This document shows, in pieces, positions 46,674 to 56,076 of a DNA stretch of 64,000 nucleotides. The stretch is taken from contig NZ_VTFG01000001.1 in NCBI RefSeq assembly GCF_008692035.1, positions 1,054,001 to 1,118,000 on the forward strand. Reading direction: 5' to 3'. Made by a program: the position numbers and the translations under genes. Numbering within the stretch: the first letter of the stretch is position 1; each line of letters opens with the position of its first letter. This DNA is from Pseudomonas marginalis (lineage in GTDB: Bacteria; Pseudomonadota; Gammaproteobacteria; Pseudomonadales; Pseudomonadaceae). Under the pieces are notes generated by a model that made no database searches, had not been told where the DNA came from, and saw nothing but the letters and a program-made list of their open reading frames with translations.

Positions 46674-47741
46674 ATGGCGCTTAACGATCAATCGACCCAG
46701 ATTCGCCCAGGCGAAGAACTTGATGCCAGCCTGATCGATCCCTACCTCAAGGCCCATATCCCAGGCCTGAGCGGCACGCCCACGATCAGCCAGTTCCCCG
46801 GCGGTGCATCCAACCTCACCTACCTGCTGGAATACCCCGGCCAGGAATTCGTGCTGCGCCGCCCGCCCTTTGGCCACAAGGCCAAGTCCGCCCACGACAT
46901 GGGCCGCGAATACCGCATTCTCAACCAGCTCAAGGATGGTTTCCCGTATTGCCCCAAGGCCTATGTGCACTGCACCGACGCGTCGGTGATCGGCGCCGAG
47001 TTCTATGTGATGGAACGGGTCAACGGCATCATCCTGCGTTCCGACCTGCCCGCCGAACTGGGCCTGGATGCCACCCGGACCGAGGCGTTGTGCAAAAGCT
47101 TTATCGACAAGTTCGTCGAACTGCACCAGGTCGACTACCGCGCCTGCGGCCTGGCCGACCTGGGCAAGCCTGAAGGTTATGTGGCACGCCAGATCGGTGG
47201 CTGGAGCGACCGCTACGAAAAAGCCCTGACCCCGGACGCCCCCAACTGGGAAAAGGTACGTGCCTGGCTCAACGACAAGATGCCCGCCGACCATCGCACC
47301 TCGAGCATCGTGCATAACGACTACCGCTTCGATAACGTGATCCTCGACCCGCATAACCCGATGCAGATCATCGGCGTGCTGGATTGGGAACTGACCACCC
47401 TCGGCGACCCGCTGATGGACCTGGGCAACACCCTCGCCTACTGGATCGAAGCCGACGACCCGGCGCCGGTGCAACTGATGCGCCGCCAGCCGAGCAATGC
47501 CCCCGGCATGCTCACCCGCCGCCAGTTCGTGGATTACTACGCTGAGCGCGCCGGGATCCAGATCGACAATTTCGACTTCTACTACACCTACGGCCTGTTC
47601 CGCCTGGCCGGTATCGTGCAGCAGATCTACTACCGTTTCTTCCACGGCCAGACCCAGGACAAACGCTTTGCACAGTTCATCCACATGAACAAGCTGCTGG
47701 AGCAGATGAGCCTGAATGTCATCGGTAAATCAGCCCTCTAA
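46674..47741 (+). CDS. APH-like phosphotransferase, ACAD10-type
   Basis: 355 residues with a kinase-like fold: SQFPGGASNLTYLLEYPGQEFVLRRPP, Brenner motif VHNDYRFDNVILDP and metal-binding LDWELTTLGDPLMDLG. It belongs to the group related to the N-terminal half of mammalian ACAD10/11, thought to phosphorylate 4-hydroxyacyl-CoAs so that a dehydrogenase partner can process them. The next gene, an SDR 10 bp away, is its usual companion in Pseudomonas. Confidence 0.85.
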   Translation: MALNDQSTQIRPGEELDASLIDPYLKAHIPGLSGTPTISQFPGGASNLTYLLEYPGQEFVLRRPPFGHKAKSAHDMGREYRILNQLKDGFPYCPKAYVHCTDASVIGAEFYVMERVNGIILRSDLPAELGLDATRTEALCKSFIDKFVELHQVDYRACGLADLGKPEGYVARQIGGWSDRYEKALTPDAPNWEKVRAWLNDKMPADHRTSSIVHNDYRFDNVILDPHNPMQIIGVLDWELTTLGDPLMDLGNTLAYWIEADDPAPVQLMRRQPSNAPGMLTRRQFVDYYAERAGIQIDNFDFYYTYGLFRLAGIVQQIYYRFFHGQTQDKRFAQFIHMNKLLEQMSLNVIGKSAL

Positions 47742-47751
47742 GGAATCGCTA

Positions 47752-48519
47752 ATGTCCAAGACCCACCTGTTCGACCTCGACGGCAAGATTGCCTTTGTGT
47801 CCGGCGCCAGCCGTGGCATCGGTGAAGCCATCGCCAAGCTGCTGGCCCAGCAAGGCGCCCACGTGATCGTCTCGAGCCGCAAGCTCGAAGGCTGCCAGCA
47901 TGTGGCGGACGCGATCATCGCCGACGGCGGCAAGGCCACGGCGATTGCCTGCCATATCGGTGAAATGGAGCAGATTACCCAGGTGTTTGCCGGCATCCGC
48001 GAACAGTTCGGCCGCCTGGATATCCTGGTCAACAATGCCGCGACCAACCCGCAGTTCTGCAGCGTGTTGGACACCGACCTCGGCGCCTTCCAGAAGACCG
48101 TTGACGTGAACATTCGCGGCTACTTCTTCATGTCGGTGGAAGCCGGCAAGCTGATGCGCGAGAACGGCGGCGGCAGCATCATCAACGTCGCTTCGATCAA
48201 CGGCATTTCGCCGGGCGTGTTCCAGGGCATCTACTCGGTGACCAAGGCCGCCGTGATCAACATGACCAAGGTGTTCGCCAAGGAATGCGCCGAATTCGGC
48301 ATTCGTTGCAACGCCCTGTTGCCGGGCCTGACCGACACCAAGTTCGCCTCGGCGCTGGTGAAGAACGACGCGATCCTGAAAATGGCCCTGGCGCAGATCC
48401 CGCTCAAGCGCGTGGCCGACCCGAGCGAGATGGCCGGTGCGGTGCTGTACCTGGCCAGCGATGCGTCGAGCTACACCACCGGTGTGTCGCTGAATGTGGA
48501 TGGCGGCTTCCTGTCCTGA
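47752..48519 (+). CDS. SDR family oxidoreductase
   Basis: 255 residues beginning MSKTHLFDLDGKIAFVSGASRGIG; cofactor motif at 18-24, NNAA at 94-97, catalytic Ser148, Tyr161 and Lys165 (YSVTK). The start follows AAGGAATCGCT right after the kinase-like gene. Probably acts in the same hydroxyacyl-CoA or lipid route as its neighbour. Confidence 0.88.
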   Translation: MSKTHLFDLDGKIAFVSGASRGIGEAIAKLLAQQGAHVIVSSRKLEGCQHVADAIIADGGKATAIACHIGEMEQITQVFAGIREQFGRLDILVNNAATNPQFCSVLDTDLGAFQKTVDVNIRGYFFMSVEAGKLMRENGGGSIINVASINGISPGVFQGIYSVTKAAVINMTKVFAKECAEFGIRCNALLPGLTDTKFASALVKNDAILKMALAQIPLKRVADPSEMAGAVLYLASDASSYTTGVSLNVDGGFLS

Positions 48520-48524
48520 ACACG

Positions 48525-48556
48525 TGCCTGGGAGCAGGTGCGCTTGCTCCCAGGCA
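48525..48556. terminator. Bidirectional hairpin between convergent genes
   Basis: Perfect 12-bp stem TGCCTGGGAGCA / TGCTCCCAGGCA with 8-base loop; no clear T-run. Lies between the SDR gene and the convergent nuclease-like gene. The GGGAGCA core suggests REP origin. Confidence 0.55.
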
Positions 48557-48567
48557 TACCGGCACGG

Positions 48568-50415
48568 CTAGAAGTCCACGGGGCTCATGTCAATCTTGAA
48601 CATGACAAGTTTGCCGTCCTTGGACGTCGCGCCTAATAACTTGAATAACTGGCCACGCCACAACGCGTCGGAAACGCGCCTGGCCGCCGGCGTATCGGGT
48701 TGGGATAACGCCAGCACTTGCCGCACCCAACTGTCGGTCATTTGACGTGAGTTTGTCGTCCCTCCCAGGCTGACGTTGGCAAGCTCGCCGGCAGAGGTAT
48801 GACTGACATGCTTGGCTTCCAGAATGTAGATATCGCCTGCCGGGCCTTCAAACACCCGATCGAAGCCATTCTGCCCACCTCCGTAGGTTCCGCCGGGAAG
48901 TACCGTATAGCCATCTTCCGTCAACCGGGCCTCATACATCGCTTCATTCACTTCGCCCTTGCGCTTGTTGTCCCGGGCAGCGTCTTTTTCCCGCCACGTC
49001 TCAAGTAACGCCTCTTCGGCCACCGACCGTCTTCTGTCGGGATAGTGCAGTTGCATCGTTCGGCTGATACGCGCCACATTGAAGTTACCGTCTTTTGAGC
49101 AACTGACCGTGCCCAAACCTTGAAACCCGTCGTATATCGGCATCCCCGGCGGCAATGGGCGTCGGCTTTCCAAGGCGCTGCAGATGGAAGCCAGACAGTC
49201 ATACGGGTAACCATTGCGCCAGATATAGGCATCGATCAGTCGACCTTTTTGCGCGGTTGGCGCACTGCGGACAGTCGGCTCGCAAAACCCGACTATTTGC
49301 CGCAAGTAGCCCTGCATGTAGTGATAAACCCGCTGGTCGATACTGCTGTTGAGCAGATCGACTGCCCCCACACGCCCGGCATAACCTTTGATATTCCGCG
49401 CCGCTTGAAAAAGATTCGAGAGTTGATCGACAGCCAGCATCGGCACCCAGCTATCGGGCGCGCCACCCATTTCAATAAAAATCCCTGCCCCGCCATGCCC
49501 GCCCGCCTCCATCACCTTCCAACGCAGCCTTGCACTATCGAAGCTCACGGAGCAAAAGCCGGTGTCCACCGGCAAATAATGTCGGTTGTCGTTTAACCTG
49601 AACAGGCCATCCGGTTCGATACGCCCGGCGTTTACCAGATTGCCTCCCGCCCCCACAGCAAACAGATGGGGTAGCGCATTCGGCACGGCACCTGATGGGT
49701 TGCCATAATTGGCATCCATAAAATATTGCTCAGCCCCGATCATGAAGGCTCTCTTGCCCGGGAACGCCAGGGTGTTGGTGGGGGCCGGACTCACCGGCAA
49801 CGTGTAAAGCCCCAGGTCCCATACCGGATCAATACGCTGGGTCGCCGACAAGCTCACACTGCTCAGTGGGGCGGTCAGCGAGGAAGACGAAGCACTGTGG
49901 CTCAGTGACGACGCCGATGAGCTATGACTCAGGCTCGGGGAAGACGAGGACGAACTGGCCGCAGAGTGACTGCGCCAGGTGTTCGTCTGCGGCACCCGAT
50001 GCAGTGCCGGGCCTTGTGGCAAACGTGAATCCGGCGGTCTTTCACGCCATTCCCCGGTCTGCGGATCGCGCACCGCCAGGACGGTGGTGCCGTCGTCCAG
50101 GTTCAGGTAAGTGCGCGAATCATATTCACGCAACCCCGTAGCGGGATCAGGCGCCGGTATGGGGTCACCCAGGGCGGCGAAAATGGCGTCTCGGGTGACG
50201 GCGGGGGGCGTGGGCAGATCAGTCATGCGCTGATAAGTCGCGCTCGGAACCGCTGCGGATGGCGTGTTGCGCACGGGTATCGCTTCAGGCGGCAGGGGCC
50301 CGCCGGCAAAATCAACCACAGGAAACGCGGTACGCGCACTGGGTGCTGCGCCGCTGGGGCGATCGACCGGACGCCCTGTAACCGGTGGCACGGAAGGGGA
50401 AGTAAATTGCTTCAT
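48568..50415 (-). CDS. Large protein with C-terminal PD-(D/E)xK nuclease-like domain (putative toxin)
   Basis: 615 residues starting MKQFTSPSVPPV after AAGGAC. Disordered Pro/Ala-rich N-terminus; about 98-140 a short module (YLNLDDGTTVLAVRDPQTGEW) like those in large Pseudomonas toxins; Ser-rich linker 149-190; unknown middle domain 195-490; C-terminal 500-615 with Asp519-x13-Glu533-Ala-Lys535 and RQMTDSWV (557-564), the pattern of restriction-endonuclease-fold toxin domains. No signal peptide. Lies 61 bp after the pore-like gene. No immunity gene follows. Function is inference from motifs. Confidence 0.6.
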   Translation of the reverse strand: MKQFTSPSVPPVTGRPVDRPSGAAPSARTAFPVVDFAGGPLPPEAIPVRNTPSAAVPSATYQRMTDLPTPPAVTRDAIFAALGDPIPAPDPATGLREYDSRTYLNLDDGTTVLAVRDPQTGEWRERPPDSRLPQGPALHRVPQTNTWRSHSAASSSSSSPSLSHSSSASSLSHSASSSSLTAPLSSVSLSATQRIDPVWDLGLYTLPVSPAPTNTLAFPGKRAFMIGAEQYFMDANYGNPSGAVPNALPHLFAVGAGGNLVNAGRIEPDGLFRLNDNRHYLPVDTGFCSVSFDSARLRWKVMEAGGHGGAGIFIEMGGAPDSWVPMLAVDQLSNLFQAARNIKGYAGRVGAVDLLNSSIDQRVYHYMQGYLRQIVGFCEPTVRSAPTAQKGRLIDAYIWRNGYPYDCLASICSALESRRPLPPGMPIYDGFQGLGTVSCSKDGNFNVARISRTMQLHYPDRRRSVAEEALLETWREKDAARDNKRKGEVNEAMYEARLTEDGYTVLPGGTYGGGQNGFDRVFEGPAGDIYILEAKHVSHTSAGELANVSLGGTTNSRQMTDSWVRQVLALSQPDTPAARRVSDALWRGQLFKLLGATSKDGKLVMFKIDMSPVDF

Positions 50416-50476
50416 AGAATGTCCTTGGACTATGTTGTTCAGCCACCCGTCAGAACCACCTCGGCTGCTGATGGGT

Positions 50477-53400
50477 TCAGGTTGAAACAGCCAGCTCCTC
50501 ACTGGATAGCCGCCGATGCCTGTCAGCCTCCAGCCTCCAGCAATCCGCCATGACGTCGTAGTAAACGGTGCCCGTTGTCCCATCGGCCATGCCGATGCCG
50601 GTCACGTTGATGGTTGGCGTAAACACGGCGGCTCTTTGCCGGTGGTGACGCAAGGACTTCAACAGTTGCGCAATCGAACTATTGCCCGAGGCAGCGACCC
50701 TGGCCAGGTACACCTTGCCAAGGTCCAGCCTGACGTCGAAACGCCCGCCGTCCTTTGAATGAATCCGGATGTTCTCCAAGGGCACGTCGGGGTCGTCATA
50801 CCGGGGGACCCGAATCGACACGCTGCCCACCTTGATGTGACCGGGGCTGACAACAATGCTGTCGAGCCGGATATCTTCCGCCAGCGCTGTACAAAAGAAG
50901 TCCCAGGTCGATGCATCGGACTCTTTATTCAGCGCCTGCGGTGTTGACAGCTCAACGATCGCCCAGGACGTCAGATAGATTTCGTACACCCCGCCCCGTC
51001 CGCATAACACACAGGTTGCCAGGTGAGGGGCCGCGCCCAGGTGCACCCGTTGTGAGTGAGCGGTCAGATTCAGGCTTTTAGGCCTGCGCGGCCTCAAGAA
51101 CGGGTAGTGCCCGTACCTCAGGTTCAGCGAAGCCATTGCGTCCTTGATTTTGTAACCCGGGCTGGCGAAATCACTGACGTAAGACTGCACCGGCGATAAT
51201 AGCCGGTACGAAACACCGTCGCGCATCACCACGACAAATTCAGCCTTCAACTTCAAGGCTGATGCCTGTAATGAAGCGCCCACGCTCGTCCACGTCGCTG
51301 AGGGTTGCGCTGCGTATTCGTCCAGATACAGCGTGCGGCCATCAGCCCACTCAAACTTTATCTTCGCGCCCGTGTAATCCAGGTAGTCGAAGTGGCTCCG
51401 GCGTCGCGTGACCACATGATAGGTCGTATACACCCCTGCCAATTCCTGGCTGTCATAGTCCACATACACACAGCATCGGCCCTGCTCCTGGCTTGCATGT
51501 GCATCAATGACCGTCATCCCGTGGCCGCGGCTGACAAAGTAACTGGACGTGCCTGCCGCCAAGGCAACCGACTGACCGGGTCCCAGAATAATCGGGAAAA
51601 TCCTGGGCCCGGGAGGCGCCAGCACTTCCATGCTCACCTGCGGCTCCCCGGTCGGGTCCAACGTTTCAGGCAGCAAGGGCGCTATTCGATAGCCGTCCTG
51701 GGTCAGAAAGCTGAAAAGCGCGTTGGCCAGGTGGCGTTTACCCTCGCGTAGCGTGTAGACATTTTCGATCCCGACACAAGGGCCCGGCAGTTCACCGTCC
51801 AGCCCCAGGGTGGACGCCACCTTCAGAGCGCTGCCCGAGACCCACCAGCGTTGAATCCGGCTGAAGGGCCAGTTGAGCATGATGAGGCTGCGCTGCTGGC
51901 CGTCTTCCTCGATAACCACGTCCTTGGCGCTCTCAAGAATCTCGAAGTAATCGGCGCCTGGCCCGCCATTCACCCTGGCGCTGCCACGCTGTATCAACAA
52001 CTGGTCGTCTCCGGCCATTGCGTGGGCCTGGTCGTACTCCCCCTTCAGGACAATACGGTTGGCCTCGTTACTGCCGGTAATCACGCTGGAAGCGCCGGCA
52101 AGGGACGCAACATTTTCAATGCTCCACAACCCCATGCACTTGAGACCGTCGCGGCCATTGTCGGTCATCAACGTCACGCTGCCCGCCCCCAGATTGACAT
52201 TGAAGCCTGCCGCACGCGGCCCCGGCGTCTCGCCGAGAAAGCTCAGGGTGTCAGCCCCGGTACCGCCCACCAACACCGAGATCGGCACCCGCCCTTCTGC
52301 ACCAGAAAAAGTATCCGGCGGTACCTCGAACATGAATTCGTCGTCCTGGCTGCCGCCCACCAGGTGCTTGCGACCACAGCCATAGCGAAAGTGGTTCGGG
52401 CGATTCGGCACGCCCAACACCGAGTCATCCCCGCCACCCAGCAGCCAGAGCACACCTTTTTCGGGTCCCTTCGCCCCCCAGGTGGCTTCGGGCAATAAAT
52501 CGACGGCCCCCTCCTTGCTCGCGTCGAAGTAGTCATCCACCTCATGGATGACCGGTTCACGCACCAGCGTGTGAGGGGACTCACCCGCCTGCTCATCCCA
52601 TTGATGTTTCCAGTGCCGTATCGTCTGCAGGCGGACCTCGAACCTGCCATTGACGATGGCCTGCACACTGTTCTTCATCTCTGCGCCAAGCAATGCCCGG
52701 GCTTGGGCCTTGAGGCTTTCTGCGTAGGCAGTGCGCGCGCGGCTGGTCTTGTAGCGATCGAGTACGCTGTCATCCAACTCCACGCCCGCAAACGCGAACC
52801 AGCCAGTGCGCAGGCGCTCGAGGGTGCTCAGCTCGATGTAATCATCGATCTCATCCACCACTCGACACGCGGCATAAATCCGCGCGCCGACAATCAGCAC
52901 CGCTGCGGCGATAAGGCCTACGGGCCCGGCCGCGCCGAAGCCCGCCAACGCCGAGACGCCCAGTGCAAGACTGAGGGTTGCGCTGACGAGACTGAAACCG
53001 GCCTCGACGTAGAGATCCTGCGCCTGTTTGCCTTTTGCTTTCAGCGCGTTTGAAAGCGCAATGAGCGCCTGGGCAATATCAAAAGGCACGGTCAATACCG
53101 AGGCGATCAATCCGGCACCACGGCGCAACAGCAACCCCGCGCGTGATGCGCAGAACCCGCGATAAACCGTATGGCCGGCGCTCATCATTTTCTGGCCGAT
53201 ACGCTCCAACGCCAACTCCACACCGAGGGACGCCACTTCTGCGGAAAAGGCGCCGCCCTCGAACAACAGCTCGCCCGTATCCCCCGTTCTGAGCGCTTCG
53301 CCTATGCCTCGAATGGCACTGTAAAAACCGTAGAGCTGCAGCCCGACTCCCAAGGTTTGCGCACTCCCGCTCCTGAGCTTATCGGCCCAGCCGGGCAGGC

Positions 53401-53941
53401 TTTCCATGGCACTCACGTCGTTGAGGTTGACGCTCTGTACCCGCCGCAGCAATCGATCGAGTTTGACAATCGCCTCGTCCGAAGCATCCGGCGGGCTCAA
53501 CATGCCGGGCGCCCACTCCGAACGCAATGACGCCAGTTCAAACAGTGCGGCAGTGGCCTGGTCACAGCTTTCACCGCTGGCGGACGTCATATACGCTTTA
53601 AGGTGCACGGCAGAAAACGTGATCTGATCGATCAATGCCTGATCAGCTTCCTTGACGCGATACCGCTCCACATCAAGTTCCGCGCCCTCCAGGCGCGCGC
53701 CCATGCTATCCAGGGCCACGCGGCCAACCGAAGTCTCACCGATACCCATCGGGCCCCATGCGGTATCCAGATCCATCAAGGTCTGTTGACGCAGCGGTAA
53801 GACCGACGCGCCGTCGTCCTGCAACTCTTCCATTACGGCACTCCAGTCACTGACGAAGCACGCTTCGTCGTTATCAACGCGAACACCCTGTGTGCGCACT
53901 GCGTCGATACTGAAGTGTTGAGGGATGAACCTGGGGTGCAT
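50477..53941 (-). CDS. 1154-residue pore/RTX-like protein (putative toxin)
   Basis: Start MHPRFIPQHFSIDAV at 53941; no strong ribosome binding site, so the exact start is uncertain. Residues 262-360 form a long hydrophobic region (LLLRRGAGLIASVL...LALGVSALAGFGAAGPVGLIAAAVLIVGARIY) like the TcdA/TcdB-type pore segment. Residues about 497-670 hold degenerate RTX-type units: LLGGGDDSVLG, LVGGSQDDEFMF, LVGGTGADTLSF, NGGPGADYFEIL. The rest is unknown. No secretion-signal or type I exporter gene nearby. Probably co-transcribed with the nuclease-like gene. Confidence 0.55.
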   Translation of the reverse strand: MHPRFIPQHFSIDAVRTQGVRVDNDEACFVSDWSAVMEELQDDGASVLPLRQQTLMDLDTAWGPMGIGETSVGRVALDSMGARLEGAELDVERYRVKEADQALIDQITFSAVHLKAYMTSASGESCDQATAALFELASLRSEWAPGMLSPPDASDEAIVKLDRLLRRVQSVNLNDVSAMESLPGWADKLRSGSAQTLGVGLQLYGFYSAIRGIGEALRTGDTGELLFEGGAFSAEVASLGVELALERIGQKMMSAGHTVYRGFCASRAGLLLRRGAGLIASVLTVPFDIAQALIALSNALKAKGKQAQDLYVEAGFSLVSATLSLALGVSALAGFGAAGPVGLIAAAVLIVGARIYAACRVVDEIDDYIELSTLERLRTGWFAFAGVELDDSVLDRYKTSRARTAYAESLKAQARALLGAEMKNSVQAIVNGRFEVRLQTIRHWKHQWDEQAGESPHTLVREPVIHEVDDYFDASKEGAVDLLPEATWGAKGPEKGVLWLLGGGDDSVLGVPNRPNHFRYGCGRKHLVGGSQDDEFMFEVPPDTFSGAEGRVPISVLVGGTGADTLSFLGETPGPRAAGFNVNLGAGSVTLMTDNGRDGLKCMGLWSIENVASLAGASSVITGSNEANRIVLKGEYDQAHAMAGDDQLLIQRGSARVNGGPGADYFEILESAKDVVIEEDGQQRSLIMLNWPFSRIQRWWVSGSALKVASTLGLDGELPGPCVGIENVYTLREGKRHLANALFSFLTQDGYRIAPLLPETLDPTGEPQVSMEVLAPPGPRIFPIILGPGQSVALAAGTSSYFVSRGHGMTVIDAHASQEQGRCCVYVDYDSQELAGVYTTYHVVTRRRSHFDYLDYTGAKIKFEWADGRTLYLDEYAAQPSATWTSVGASLQASALKLKAEFVVVMRDGVSYRLLSPVQSYVSDFASPGYKIKDAMASLNLRYGHYPFLRPRRPKSLNLTAHSQRVHLGAAPHLATCVLCGRGGVYEIYLTSWAIVELSTPQALNKESDASTWDFFCTALAEDIRLDSIVVSPGHIKVGSVSIRVPRYDDPDVPLENIRIHSKDGGRFDVRLDLGKVYLARVAASGNSSIAQLLKSLRHHRQRAAVFTPTINVTGIGMADGTTGTVYYDVMADCWRLEADRHRRLSSEELAVST

Positions 53942-53967
53942 AGGTAGAGCGCGGGTGAATATCCCGC

Positions 53968-54411
53968 TCAAGCATTCGGCGGTTGCTGGCGAAAACTCAC
54001 CGCCAGGCGGTTCCAGCCACTGATGCTGGAGACCGCCATGGTCAGGTCCACCAGTTCCTGTTCGCTGAATTCCTCGCGCACGGCGCTGAAAAGTTCGTCC
54101 GAAACACTGGAAGTCGGCAGCATCGCCACCGATTCGCACCAGGCCAATGCCGCCTTCTCCCGCGGCGTAAAGAACGGCGAGTCACGCCATACGCATAGCG
54201 CGAACAAGCGTCGCTCCGTTTCGCCGCGCTGACGCGCCGCCATCGAATGCATATCGGTGCAAAAGCCGCAGTGGTTGAGCTGCGAAACGCGGATCTTGAT
54301 GAGTTCCAGCAGCGGCCGCTCGATGGACAGGCCAAAGGTGTTCGCCTCCAGCAGCAACATGCCCTTGAGCGCTTGCGGTGACGCGGTGTAGTAGTCCAGA
54401 CGGGATTCCAT
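53968..54411 (-). CDS. Carboxymuconolactone decarboxylase/AhpD-like protein
   Basis: 147 residues starting MESRLDYYTASPQALKGMLLLE. Redox motif Cys-Gly-Phe-Cys in LNHCGFCTDMHSMAARQRGE, typical of AhpD-like alkylhydroperoxidases. Lies divergent from a MocR regulator and 26 bp upstream of the pore-like gene on the same strand; a hairpin (GAGCGCGGG / CCCGCTC) sits in the 26 bp. Role probably peroxide or redox protection. Confidence 0.88.
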   Translation of the reverse strand: MESRLDYYTASPQALKGMLLLEANTFGLSIERPLLELIKIRVSQLNHCGFCTDMHSMAARQRGETERRLFALCVWRDSPFFTPREKAALAWCESVAMLPTSSVSDELFSAVREEFSEQELVDLTMAVSSISGWNRLAVSFRQQPPNA

Positions 54412-54557
54412 GGGCAGCTCTCGGGGCAATGACCGTTCAGCCTAGAACTCTCACGGTGTCAGCCCTATAGCCAATCCGACGGTTTACCCAGGGACCATTT
54501 TGAGCGCACCTCGCGAGCGAGTAACCTTGGCGCAGAGCGAAGACCCCGGGATAAAAC

Positions 54558-55991
54558 ATGGAACTGCACGTCGTCATCAATGGCCGCAAGGATCTGGCCG
54601 AACAGCTGTACCAGCAGTTGCGCGAGGCCATTGGCTCCGGGCGCCTGGCCGCCGGTGCGCAACTGCCGCCCAGCCGCTTGCTGGCCGAACAACTGGGGGT
54701 ATCCCGCAAGACCGTATCCGACACCTACGCGACCCTGACCTACGAAGGCCTGCTGGTCGGCAAGACCGGCCGCGGCACCTTCGTCAACGCCCGTACGCCG
54801 CAGACCGGGCGCCTGCAAACTGCTACCGACCTGGCCTGCGCCGCCAACCTGGCGAAGTGGCAGTCACTGCCCTCGCCCATGCGCCACCCCACTCGCGACA
54901 GCACGTTGCGCTACGAATTTATCGGCGGCGCCACCAGCCGCAACCAGTTCCCCCAGGATGAATGGCGGCGCTGCACCCAGGACGCGTTGCGGCGCATCGC
55001 CCGGGACAGCGGGTTCTACAGCCAGCCGGAAGGGTTGCCGGCCCTGCGCAGCGCGATCGCCGGGCATATCGCGTTTTCCCGTGGGGTCCAATGCCGCGAC
55101 AGCGACATCGTCGTCACCAACGGCGCGCAGCAGGCCCTGGACCTCATCGCCCGCGTGGTGCTGGAACCGGGCAGCATCGTCGCCATGGAAGACCCCGGCT
55201 ACAGCCCTGCGCGCCAGTTATTCATGGCGATGGGCGCGCGGGTCATCGGTGTTCCCGTCGATGAGCAAGGCATCCAGGTCGACCGGATCCCCGATGGCGC
55301 ACGGCTGATCTACGTCACGCCCTCCCACCAGTTCCCCCTCGGCATGCCCATGAGCCTGTCACGTCGGGAAGCGCTGCTGGCGCGGGCCTTCGAGCTGGGT
55401 GCGATCATCATAGAGGACGACTACGACAGCGAGTTCCGCTACGAAGGCCGGCCCACCGACTCACTGCAAAGCATGGACAGCCGTGGCGTGGTCACCTACG
55501 TCGGGACGTTCTCCAAGACCCTGTTGCCCGAACTGCGCCTGGGCTATGCGGTGCTGCCGCCGGCGATCTACGGCGCGGTGCTCAAGGCCAAGCAATTGAC
55601 CGACCAGCACAGCTCCACGTTGCCGCAATGGGCACTGGCCAAGTTCATCAGCGAAGGTTATTTGCTCAAGCATATTCGCCGCTGCCACACCGTGTACGCC
55701 GGGCGCCGCGAGCGCATTTTGCAGCGCCTGGCGGGCGACCTGTCACCATGGTTCGAAGCGGTGCCCACCGTCGCCGGGTTCCATATGGCGGCGTTGTGCA
55801 AAGTACCGGTGAATATCCCGTTGCTGATGGAATTGGCACGCCAGGTGGAAGTCGGCCTGTACCCGCTGGACGTGTTCTTCCACGACACGCCGGTGCGCCC
55901 AGGCCTGATCATCGGGTTTGGGGCCATCGAGACCCTCGACATCGACCCGGCGCTGGACAAGGTGTGCGATATTCTCCAGCAGATTGGCTAG
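54558..55991 (+). CDS. MocR/PdxR-type transcriptional regulator
   Basis: 477 residues. GntR winged helix at 5-75 (DLAEQLYQQLREAIGSGRLAAGAQLPPSRLLAEQLGVSRKTVSDTYATLTYEGLLVGKTGRGTFV) and an aminotransferase-fold domain: TNGAQQALDLIARVVL, YVTPSHQFPLG, IIEDDYDSEFRYEGRP and the PLP lysine in YVGTFSKTLLPELRLGY. Probably controls the divergent AhpD-like gene and perhaps the toxin-like genes behind it. ATG directly follows GGGATAAAAC. Confidence 0.9.
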   Translation: MELHVVINGRKDLAEQLYQQLREAIGSGRLAAGAQLPPSRLLAEQLGVSRKTVSDTYATLTYEGLLVGKTGRGTFVNARTPQTGRLQTATDLACAANLAKWQSLPSPMRHPTRDSTLRYEFIGGATSRNQFPQDEWRRCTQDALRRIARDSGFYSQPEGLPALRSAIAGHIAFSRGVQCRDSDIVVTNGAQQALDLIARVVLEPGSIVAMEDPGYSPARQLFMAMGARVIGVPVDEQGIQVDRIPDGARLIYVTPSHQFPLGMPMSLSRREALLARAFELGAIIIEDDYDSEFRYEGRPTDSLQSMDSRGVVTYVGTFSKTLLPELRLGYAVLPPAIYGAVLKAKQLTDQHSSTLPQWALAKFISEGYLLKHIRRCHTVYAGRRERILQRLAGDLSPWFEAVPTVAGFHMAALCKVPVNIPLLMELARQVEVGLYPLDVFFHDTPVRPGLIIGFGAIETLDIDPALDKVCDILQQIG

Positions 55992-56076
55992 GGGGTTTTC
56001 CGAGGGATTGGTCATTGGTCCTGGCGCGTCGAGGCTCTAGCCTGTGCGCTGACACCCGACCTCGGAGACCATCGCC

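Noticed and set aside
48568-50415. Contact-dependent or type VI toxin with immunity gene
   Set aside because: No immunity-like gene downstream (a convergent SDR gene follows), and no PAAR, VgrG, Rhs or CdiA features.
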